Shown piece by piece: positions 24,052-30,606 of a stretch of 55,944 bases of DNA (positions within the stretch are counted from its first letter, which is position 1; the number at the start of each line of letters is the position of its first letter). The position numbers and the translations under genes were made by a program. The notes under the pieces are model-generated. The model had not been told where the DNA came from. It saw only the letters and a program-made list of their open reading frames with translations, and did no database searches. The stretch covers positions 1 to 55,944 of the forward strand of contig CAIYSL010000053.1 of assembly GCA_903928915.1 (NCBI GenBank), given 5' to 3'. The stretch is from an uncultured Syntrophobacterales bacterium. Lineage in GTDB: Bacteria > Desulfobacterota > Syntrophia > Syntrophales > UBA5619.

Positions 24052-25098
24052 CTATCCCCGGGTATTCGTATGTGCAGTATCGTCCCCGCCCTGTTCTCGA
24101 ACCGTTTGCCGATCGATCTTGATATACTCGAGCAGTTCTTTTGCCAGGGGGGTATAGAGCTTCATCCCCGCATAGTGTGGTTCGTCTGCAAGAAGTTGCT
24201 GCATGAGCAGCCCGTCCGTTCCGAACCAGAGAGGCACCATTCCGCCGAAAAAGAAACCGTTCCCGCGGAGAACTTCCACTGCGGTGCCGACAGAGGGAAG
24301 CGCCATATTGACGGTGACCTGCAGGCTGATTACGTCGCGCTGCCGTGCGCGACGCACAATGTCCTCTACCACCGCAGTCCAGTCGCTGCCCATATCCCTG
24401 AATGACAGTTTCCATGTCCGGGAAGCGGGATAGTATCGCTCTTCCGGAGTGGATGTCCCGTGGACGGGCATACCGGTCTTGGACAGGAGCAGCTCCCGCG
24501 GGCGCAACCTGTCGGCGATCCTGCGGAGAATAGCTTCATACCGAACCGGGACATACACGGGCCCGGTCCGGTCGATGGTTTCCTTAAAGCTGAGCACGCA
24601 GGAGACCCTGGCCGAGCCTGCCTTGTTGCTCTTCCCATCCTTGAAGCTGCTGCCGTCCAATTGATCCAGTTCGAGTCCGCAATCGACCAGGCCGGTCTCT
24701 GCGCCGCTTTTTTGCGTAAAATAATGAGAACAAACCGCTTCCGTAAAGAATCCATCCATCTCGGCAGCCCGGCTCGAGATGAGCTCCTCGTAATAGCGAA
24801 ACAGCCGCAAAGAAAGATCGGTGTCGGGGTTCCCCGGGACAATCACGATGTTTCCCGTTTCCCAGAGGCGGGGATTGGGAGCGTTCCTGAATAGGGAGAT
24901 GTATCCCGCCGGCTGTCCGTCCGCGCGGAATGCCAATGCCGAGACGATCTGCCCGGTCTGGATCTTGCTCCAGAGAAGCTCGGGATCGTAAACATCCCGG
25001 ACGTGAAAGTCCTCGCCATAGACAGAACGGAAGACGGTCGCCACATGGTGAATGTTGTCCGAATCGACGGCGACAAATCGGTATCGTTCGTCCGCCAA
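24052..25098 (-). CDS. Tandem GNAT-like acyltransferase, module B
   Basis: 348 residues, paralogous over its full length to the module A protein at 12145-13182. Matching landmarks in order are VFRSVYGEDFHVRDVYDPE, SLFRNAPNPRLWETGNIVIV, YVPVRYEAILRRIADRL, VTVNMALPSVGTAVEVL, FFFGGMVPLWF and TDGLLMQQLL. As in A, the acyl-CoA pyrophosphate loop is not canonical (VPGNPDTDLSLRLF). The TTG at 25098 is favoured because AAAAGGGG lies about 8 bases upstream and it starts 4 bases after the ACP stop; an earlier TTG at 25119 is possible. The position between a dedicated ACP and a KASIII suggests it uses an ACP-bound substrate. The acceptor is unknown. Confidence 0.8.
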   Translation of the reverse strand: MADERYRFVAVDSDNIHHVATVFRSVYGEDFHVRDVYDPELLWSKIQTGQIVSALAFRADGQPAGYISLFRNAPNPRLWETGNIVIVPGNPDTDLSLRLFRYYEELISSRAAEMDGFFTEAVCSHYFTQKSGAETGLVDCGLELDQLDGSSFKDGKSNKAGSARVSCVLSFKETIDRTGPVYVPVRYEAILRRIADRLRPRELLLSKTGMPVHGTSTPEERYYPASRTWKLSFRDMGSDWTAVVEDIVRRARQRDVISLQVTVNMALPSVGTAVEVLRGNGFFFGGMVPLWFGTDGLLMQQLLADEPHYAGMKLYTPLAKELLEYIKIDRQTVREQGGDDTAHTNTRG

Positions 25099-25102
25099 CG
25101 GG

Positions 25103-25352
25103 TCACCCCTTTTCCGCAAGGCGCCTATCCAAATACTCGACGGCGGAGCCTACGGTGGTAAGCGTCCGTGCATCCGCCAGAGGTATCTTGAGAGAGAATT
25201 CCGCCTCCGTTGCGACCACGAGCTCCGCAAGATCGATGGAGTCGAACTCCAAGTCTTCAATCAGTCGCGTATCGGCCTTCAAATTGGCAAGCGGAAATTG
25301 TTTCCTTCTTGAGCTTCAGAATAGCCTTGCACGCCCTCTCCATCGTCGACAT
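25103..25352 (-). pseudogene. Orphan acyl carrier protein, module B (frameshifted)
   Basis: From ATG 25352 (GGGAGGA upstream) the frame reads MSTMERACKAILKLKKETIS and then stops early. In the next frame, from about 25290, comes a full ACP core: ANLKADTRLIEDLEFDSIDL, then VATEAEFSLKIPLADA, ending RRLAEKG with TGA at 25105-25103. The modification Ser in EFDSIDL is present. One extra base between about 25290 and 25310 explains the break; removing one T in the GCTTGCC stretch would give ISAANLKADTR. It may be a real mutation or a sequence error. As first gene of the module B operon, its loss would disable the pathway, or the ACP of module A would have to substitute. Confidence 0.82.
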
Positions 25353-25384
25353 AGAATATCCTCCCTGGTTTATTTGTATTCTTA

Positions 25385-25414
25385 TCACTATCGGAATTGC
25401 ATATCCGGTGTCAA
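25385..25414 (-). promoter_or_regulatory. Possible promoter of the module B operon
   Basis: On the minus strand a perfect TTGACA (25414-25409) is followed 18 bases later by TAGTGA (25390-25385), a weak -10, about 35 bases before the ACP start. The region is AT-rich. The rest of the 178-bp gap to the endonuclease gene shows nothing I can identify. Confidence 0.45.
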
Positions 25415-25530
25415 CTGCGACGTGACAAAAAACCCGTTCCCGGGCAAGAAAGGGAGGTCCGCGGCCACACACCCCGCTTTTTTGCGCGTGCATGCCCCGG
25501 CTGCATCGTCGGCAGCCGTTTGCTCTGTAG

Positions 25531-26391
25531 TCACCGCCGGCTCGCTTTCTTCTTCACCAGCCCGTCCAGGAAGGCGATCTCCTCTGCCCACCGCTCGCTC
25601 TCCGGGGTTTCCAGGATGAGCGGGATCCCGGCGAAGCGTTTGTCGTTCATGATCAGCCGGAACGCCTCGACGCCGATCTTTCCCTTGCCGATGGGGGCGT
25701 GGCGGTCCACATGGCTTGCGAAGTCCGCCTTGGAGTCGTTCAGATGCATCGCCCGGAGATAGCCGAACCCCACGATCCGCCCGAATTCCGCCAGGGTGGC
25801 CGAGAAGGCCTCCGGGGTCCGCAGGTCGTAGCCGGCGGCGAAGGTATGGGCGGTGTCGAGGCAGACCCCCACGCGGTCGGCGTGCCGGATCCGTTCGATC
25901 AGCCGGGCGAGCTGCTCGAACCTGAACCCGAGGTTGCTCCCCTGGCCGGCCGTGTTCTCGACGACCGCGACCACCCCCTCGGTCTCGGCCAGGGCGATGT
26001 CGACCGACTCGGCGATCCTTTTCAGGCACGCGTCTTCCGTCATCGCCCGGAGGTGGCTCCCGGGATGAAAATTGTACAGCGCGATCCCGAGCTCCTGGCA
26101 GCGGCGCATCTCCTCGACAAAGGCGGTCCGGGATTTGGCGAGCCCCTCCTTCTCCGGATGGCCGAGGTTGATCAGGTAACTGTCGTGGGCGAGGATCTGC
26201 GCCGGGGTGTACCCCTGTGCCCGGCAGTTCGCCCGGAATGCCGCGATCTCCGCGGCCGTGAGGGGCCGGGCGGTCCATTGCCGCTGGTTCCGGGTGAACA
26301 GCGCAAAGGCCCGGCCGCCGATCGCCGCCGCGTTCAGGGGCGCCTTGTCGACGCCGCCCGCGCAGCTCACATGGGCTCCCAGGTCGTGCAT
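25531..26391 (-). CDS. nfo: Deoxyribonuclease IV (AP endonuclease)
   Basis: 286-residue TIM-barrel endonuclease that cuts DNA 5' of abasic sites. The zinc-site motifs are [10 protein letters not shown] (His), [21 protein letters not shown] (Glu), [14 protein letters not shown] (Asp, His), [21 protein letters not shown] and LILETPE. This is the full set for Nfo, and the length is normal. ATG 26391 is used; the ribosome site is poor. It is divergent from rubrerythrin and may belong to an oxidative-damage group with that gene and the pyrimidine-dimer glycosylase. Confidence 0.95.
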   Translation of the reverse strand: MHDLGAHVSCAGGVDKAPLNAAAIGGRAFALFTRNQRQWTARPLTAAEIAAFRANCRAQGYTPAQILAHDSYLINLGHPEKEGLAKSRTAFVEEMRRCQELGIALYNFHPGSHLRAMTEDACLKRIAESVDIALAETEGVVAVVENTAGQGSNLGFRFEQLARLIERIRHADRVGVCLDTAHTFAAGYDLRTPEAFSATLAEFGRIVGFGYLRAMHLNDSKADFASHVDRHAPIGKGKIGVEAFRLIMNDKRFAGIPLILETPESERWAEEIAFLDGLVKKKASRR

Positions 26392-26484
26392 CGTCGTCTC
26401 GCTGCTGCGTTGTCGATTCACCCGTCCAGGATACACGATCCCCGGGAATATGCCAGTCCCAGGTCGGGCCGGGAACGATTTCTT

Positions 26485-26514
26485 TTGCATACCCGCGGCG
26501 AAAGCCGGTATACT
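26485..26514 (+). promoter_or_regulatory. Sigma-70 promoter for rubrerythrin
   Basis: TTGCAT (26485-26490) and TATACT (26509-26514), 18 bases apart. Transcription would begin near 26521, giving an AT-containing leader of about 80 bases before ATG 26603. Confidence 0.55.
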
Positions 26515-26602
26515 GGCATCCGGTGAAGATGACCGGGACGGAGAGATCCGAATTTTTTTTTCAGCGGACAGGGGAAAGACAATCTTGAGGAGGGCAAGGA
26601 CT

Positions 26603-27181
26603 ATGGCCAAGAAATTCAAGGGATCGGAGACGGAGAAGAACCTGCTGGCGGCCTTCGCCGGGGAGTCCCAGGCGAGGAACCGGTACACCTACTTCGCCAG
26701 CGCGGCGCGGGCAGAGGGGTACGAACAGATCGCCGACATCTTCCTCGAAACGGCGGCCAACGAGAAGGAGCACGCCAAGGTGTTCTTCAACCATCTCCAG
26801 GGGGGCGAGGCGACGATCATCGCCGGGTACCCGGCCGGCACGATCGGCAAGACCAAGGCCAACCTCGAGGCAGCCGCGGCCGGGGAGAAGATGGAGTGGG
26901 GCACCCTCTACCCGGACTTCGCCGGCATCGCCAAGGCCGAAGGGTTCCCCGAGGTGGCCCGCTCCTTCGAGCAGATCGCCAAGGTGGAGAAGTTCCACGA
27001 GGGCCGCTACCGGAAGCTGATCAAGAACGTCACGGACAAGGCGGTGTTTGCGAAGAAGAAGGCGGTCAAGTGGCATTGCCGGAACTGCGGCTACATCTTC
27101 GCGGGGGCCGCGGCCCCGAAGATCTGCCCGGCCTGCCGGCATCCCCAGTCCTTCTACGAGCTGTTGGCCGAGAATTATTGA
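26603..27181 (+). CDS. rbr: Rubrerythrin
   Basis: 192-residue non-heme iron peroxidase that reduces H2O2 in anaerobes and microaerophiles. The ferritin-like four-helix part carries the di-iron ligands in [47 protein letters not shown]. The C-terminal rubredoxin-like domain has [10 protein letters not shown] and [14 protein letters not shown] (two CxxC pairs for one iron). GAGGAGGGCAAGG lies before ATG 26603. Its stop overlaps the 3' end of the opposite-strand glycosylase gene by 7 bases. It supports an oxygen-sensitive lifestyle. Confidence 0.96.
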   Translation: MAKKFKGSETEKNLLAAFAGESQARNRYTYFASAARAEGYEQIADIFLETAANEKEHAKVFFNHLQGGEATIIAGYPAGTIGKTKANLEAAAAGEKMEWGTLYPDFAGIAKAEGFPEVARSFEQIAKVEKFHEGRYRKLIKNVTDKAVFAKKKAVKWHCRNCGYIFAGAAAPKICPACRHPQSFYELLAENY

Positions 27182-27612
27182 GGCGGGACCCGCTCCCAGG
27201 CTTCGATGCCCCCCGGGACCGCCGTGAACAGGGGATGGGGGGCCGGCTCGCCGGCTGCCTCCACGGCCGCAACCTGCTGCGGGGCGCGCAGGAGGAGTTT
27301 TTGCAGCAGGTGCTCCCGTTCGTACCGGAGCTGTCCCTGCGTCACGGCGATGGGCTGCACGGCACGGCACGGGCCGATCTTCCCTCGGTCGAAGCGGTAG
27401 CCCCGTTCGTGCGCCTCCCGCTGGATTTCTTCCAGGTAGCGGGCGATCGCCGCCTCGGGGTCGGGGTGGCTGCGGAAACGGATCAGCTGCGGGTGGCGCC
27501 GGTATCCGCGCGTCGCCCCCCGCAGGACCGCCTGCGCCAGCAGCGCCTCGCGCCAGAGGGCGGCGAGCCCCGCCCGGTCCAGGTAGCGCGGATGCAGGCT
27601 CCAGAGACGCAT
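27175..27612 (-). CDS. Pyrimidine dimer DNA glycosylase (T4 endonuclease V-like family)
   Basis: 145 residues. MRLWSLHPRYLDRAGLAALWREALLA, GYRRHPQLIRF and EAHERGYRFDRGKI are the hallmarks of the bacterial Pyr_excise family, which excises UV-induced dimers. The last 35 residues after VTQGQLRYEREHLLQKL are less conserved. It is convergent with rubrerythrin, overlapping by 7 bases. The start ATG at 27612 has GAAAGGGAG upstream. Assignment is by motif memory; the catalytic N-terminal residue of the T4 enzyme (Thr2) is not conserved here, as is common in this branch. Confidence 0.78.
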   Translation of the reverse strand: MRLWSLHPRYLDRAGLAALWREALLAQAVLRGATRGYRRHPQLIRFRSHPDPEAAIARYLEEIQREAHERGYRFDRGKIGPCRAVQPIAVTQGQLRYEREHLLQKLLLRAPQQVAAVEAAGEPAPHPLFTAVPGGIEAWERVPPQ

Positions 27613-27681
27613 TGACGTCGGTTTCTCCCTTTCATTTCCGGGGGAAGCGGGCCGTCCCGGAGGGCGGGGCTCAGCCCCCGT

Positions 27682-28551
27682 TCAGTGCCGCCAGACCTTT
27701 TCGAGGTGTCCGACCCCCAGCGAACAGGCGAAGGTCAGCAGAAAATACAGCGCGGCGATCGTGATCCAGACCTCGAAGCTGAGATAGGTGGCGCTCACCA
27801 GCTCCAGCCCCTGGAAGGTGAGCTCCGGGACGGAGATGACCGAGACGATCGCCGAGTCCTTGATCGTCGAGATCAACTGGCCTGCCAGGGCCGGCAGGAT
27901 CCGCCGGAAGGCCTGCGGCAGGACCACGCGGCGCAGCTGCTGCCGGCGCGTCATCCCCAGGCTGGCCGCGGCCTCCCACTGCCCCTGCTCCACGGATTGG
28001 ACGCCGGCCCGGACGATCTCGGCGATGTAGGCCGCTTCGTACAGGACGAGCGCCGCCAGCCCCGCGAAAAACCCCGCCAGGCGGGCCGGCGGGGCGAACA
28101 GCAGCTCCAGGACCGCGCGCGTCCCCGGGCCGGCGGTGCGGACCATCTCCTCCAGGCCGATCAGGGCCGTGATCCGGTCGCCGAGGAAGAAAAAGACGAT
28201 GAACACCAGCACGAGCGGCGGGAGGTTCCGGATCGTCTCCACGGCGCCCGCGGCGATCAGGCGGCCGAAGCGGCCGCGGCCGGCCCGTAGGAGTCCCAGA
28301 CCGGTTCCCCCGAGGGTGGCAAGCGCCATCGCCCAGAGACTCAGCTTGAGCGTGGTGATGAACCCCGCCATAAGCGGGCCCGCGCCCCAGCCTCCCCCCT
28401 CGCTGCGGACGAGGTAGGGGAGGATCACGGGCCACTGCCAGCGGTAGTCCATCTCCCCGCCGACGCGGCGGACGAGGAACACCGCCGCGGCCGCCAGCAC
28501 CATGAGGATGCCGGCGTCGAGGACGGTGAACCAAGGCTTGGTCTGCTTCAT
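27682..28551 (-). CDS. Amino-acid-type ABC transporter permease (second)
   Basis: 289-residue inner-membrane permease of the HisM/GlnP family. TTLKLSLWAMALATLGGTGLGLL opens the conserved domain. VETIRNLPPLVLVFIVFFFLG and EIVRAGVQSVEQGQWEAAASLGMTRRQQL (EAA loop contacting the ATPase) are typical, followed by VVLPQAFRRILPALAGQLISTIKDSAIVSVIS. It is the last of three genes (permease, binding protein, permease) on this strand. No ATP-binding subunit is encoded beside it; the next gene on this strand is a DNA glycosylase. GTG or other starts are not needed: ATG 28551 begins just before TM1. Confidence 0.94.
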   Translation of the reverse strand: MKQTKPWFTVLDAGILMVLAAAAVFLVRRVGGEMDYRWQWPVILPYLVRSEGGGWGAGPLMAGFITTLKLSLWAMALATLGGTGLGLLRAGRGRFGRLIAAGAVETIRNLPPLVLVFIVFFFLGDRITALIGLEEMVRTAGPGTRAVLELLFAPPARLAGFFAGLAALVLYEAAYIAEIVRAGVQSVEQGQWEAAASLGMTRRQQLRRVVLPQAFRRILPALAGQLISTIKDSAIVSVISVPELTFQGLELVSATYLSFEVWITIAALYFLLTFACSLGVGHLEKVWRH

Positions 28552-28654
28552 GCACCCTCGCTCGGCCGATCGCGGCCGGTCCCGGGCAACGCCGCCGCAC
28601 CCCTCCCGCGGGCAGGGCAGCAGGCGGAGAGCCCTGCCGCGGCCGTGGCCCTGT

Positions 28655-29485
28655 CTATCTGAGCAGCTTTTCCCACTCCTTCGTCCCGAACCAGTACTGC
28701 TTTCGCTCCCGCAGCCACCCCTCCGCCTCGGTCACGCGGACCCAGTTGTCGAGGAAATTGAGGCTGTCCACATCCCCCTTCCGCAGGGCGAACCCGATCG
28801 GTTCGCGGGTGAACTCCTCCTTCAACGGGAGGAAGAGCTTCTCGGGGTAGGCGAGCGCCTGGAAGGCCGGCAGCGGCGCCGAGGCGACCACGGCGTGGAC
28901 CCGCCCCAGGAGCAGCTCCTGGAACGCCTGGGCCTCGTCGTCGAACAGGCGGAGCTTTGCCTTCGGCAGGAACCGCGCAGCCGCGGCCGCGGCGGTTGTC
29001 CCGGTCCGGACGGCGATCGAGACGGCCGGGGCGTTGAAGTCCTCGATCCTGCCGAACCCCGCCGCGACCCGCCTATGGGCGACGATCGACATCCCGGTGG
29101 TGTCGTAGGGGAGCGAGAAGTTCACCTTCAGGTTCCTCTCCGGCCGGATCCCCATCCCCCCGCAGATGAGGTCGAACTTCCCCGTGAGCAGGGCGGGGAT
29201 GATCCCCGACCATTTCGTCGGGATGAATTCCGGCTTGACGCCCATGTCCCGGGCGAGGCGGGTGGCCACGTCGATCTCGAACCCGATGAAGTTCCCCGCC
29301 TTGTCCTGCATCGCCCAGGGGACGAAGGTGGACATCCCGACCCGCAGGACGCCCCGCCTGGCCGCCTGCTCGATCATGGCCCCGCCGGCTTGGGCCGGAG
29401 GGGGCGCCTGCGCCGCCCGGGCCGTGCCGAGCAGGACGAATCCGGCGATCAGCAGGGCTGCCACCGGGAGTGTTCCTGGTTTCAT
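28655..29485 (-). CDS. Amino-acid-type ABC transporter substrate-binding protein
   Basis: 276-residue periplasmic family-3 binding protein. A signal peptide covers about residues 1-25 (PVAALLIAGFVLLGTARAAQA). The mature part shows RRGVLRVGMSTFVPWAMQDKAGNFIGFEIDVA, LLTGKFDLICGGMGIRPERN, FSLPYDTTGMSIVA and AVRTGTTAAAAAARFLPKA, all typical. It lies between the two permease genes. The ligand is probably a polar amino acid or similar small molecule, but the binding residues cannot be assigned with certainty. Confidence 0.93.
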   Translation of the reverse strand: MKPGTLPVAALLIAGFVLLGTARAAQAPPPAQAGGAMIEQAARRGVLRVGMSTFVPWAMQDKAGNFIGFEIDVATRLARDMGVKPEFIPTKWSGIIPALLTGKFDLICGGMGIRPERNLKVNFSLPYDTTGMSIVAHRRVAAGFGRIEDFNAPAVSIAVRTGTTAAAAAARFLPKAKLRLFDDEAQAFQELLLGRVHAVVASAPLPAFQALAYPEKLFLPLKEEFTREPIGFALRKGDVDSLNFLDNWVRVTEAEGWLRERKQYWFGTKEWEKLLR

Positions 29486-29555
29486 AGCGTACCTCGGTCT
29501 TGTGGTTTGCGCATGGCTGTTGCCTCCGCCGGTTCTCCGTCCTGCCGCTCCGCGG

Positions 29556-30383
29556 TCAGGGAGGGCCTCCGCCTTCCCGCAGGGCGATGCGGTCCATCCG
29601 CGCTTCCAGGCGGCGCGCCGCGACGGACAGGCCCAGGCTCAGCAGGAGATACATCGCCGCCACGGTGAACCATACTTCGAACACGAGAAAGGTCTCCGAC
29701 ACGATCTTCTGCGCCTGCATCGTGAGGTCGTAGACTGCGATCGCGCTCACCAGCGATGAATCCTTGACCAGCGAGATCGCCTGGCCGGTCAGCGGCGGCA
29801 GGATGCGGCGGAGCGCCTGGGGGAGGATGACGAAGCAAAACGCGGCGAACCGCCCGAGCCCGAGGCTGGCGGCCGCTTCCCACTGCCCGCGGGAGATCGA
29901 GACGATTCCCGCGCGGAGAATCTCCGCGGCGTAGGCCCCCTCGAACAGGCTGAGCGCCAGGACCGCTGCGGCAGGGGCGCCGATGTCCAGAATCGGGGCC
30001 AGCACGAAATAGACGAAGAAGATCTGGATCAGCAGCGGCGTATTCCGGATGAGCTCGAGGTAGCAGCGGGCCGCCCCCCGTGCCACGGCGGACGGGGAGA
30101 GCCGCAGCAGCGCCGTTGTCAGCGCGAGGGCCAGCATGCCGAGCAGCGACAGGAGCGAGATCCGGAGGGTGACCAGGAGCCCGCGGAGGAGCGGCCCGGC
30201 CGTCCAGCCGTCGTCTCCCGCCGCGGCCAGGAAGCGGGGTACGCGGTACCACTGCCACTGGTAGCCCAGCCCGGCTGCGCCTGTCGACAGGAGCCAGGCC
30301 AGGCCGCCCGCCAGCAGGAGGAATTTCCCCCACTCGACGAGCCGTTCCCGGCCGAGCGGTGCGATGCGAGTAAGTCCCAGCAT
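29556..30383 (-). CDS. Amino-acid-type ABC transporter permease (first)
   Basis: 275-residue HisM/GlnP-type permease. TLRISLLSLLGMLALALTTALLRL, LELIRNTPLLIQIFFVYFVLAP, EILRAGIVSISRGQWEAAASLGL (EAA loop) and ILPQALRRILPPLTGQAISLVKDSSLVSAIAV define the family. ATG 30383 begins right before the membrane segments; upstream in-frame sequence is Pro/Gly-rich and unlikely to be coding. It is closely similar to the second permease 1 kb downstream, so a permease duplication likely created the heterodimer. It is divergent from the hybrid kinase, whose sensor belongs to the same binding-protein family. Confidence 0.93.
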   Translation of the reverse strand: MLGLTRIAPLGRERLVEWGKFLLLAGGLAWLLSTGAAGLGYQWQWYRVPRFLAAAGDDGWTAGPLLRGLLVTLRISLLSLLGMLALALTTALLRLSPSAVARGAARCYLELIRNTPLLIQIFFVYFVLAPILDIGAPAAAVLALSLFEGAYAAEILRAGIVSISRGQWEAAASLGLGRFAAFCFVILPQALRRILPPLTGQAISLVKDSSLVSAIAVYDLTMQAQKIVSETFLVFEVWFTVAAMYLLLSLGLSVAARRLEARMDRIALREGGGPP

Positions 30384-30571
30384 GGAGATGCCGTCCTCAG
30401 CGTTCGGAGTTGCCGCGGGTACCGAACCGGGCTCCGGAAGGCCGGCCGCGGGTCGATCCCGAAGAGCCCCCGCCGGGTTCTGCGGGGTGCCGCTGCCCTC
30501 GATCATACCACATCCGGGTGCGGGAAGGGTGCCGAAAGTGGCCTCGCGCTGCCTTTTTGTGCGATCGGCGT

Positions 30572-30600
30572 TTGACAGTGCCGGGGTTTTCTTCTATCAT
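30572..30600 (+). promoter_or_regulatory. Strong sigma-70 promoter touching the kinase start codon
   Basis: TTGACA (30572-30577) and TATCAT (30595-30600) with a 17-base spacer. The predicted +1 falls at about 30607, the A of the first ATG. The mRNA would be leaderless unless a later start is used. Confidence 0.7.
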
Positions 30601-30606
30601 TCCGCC

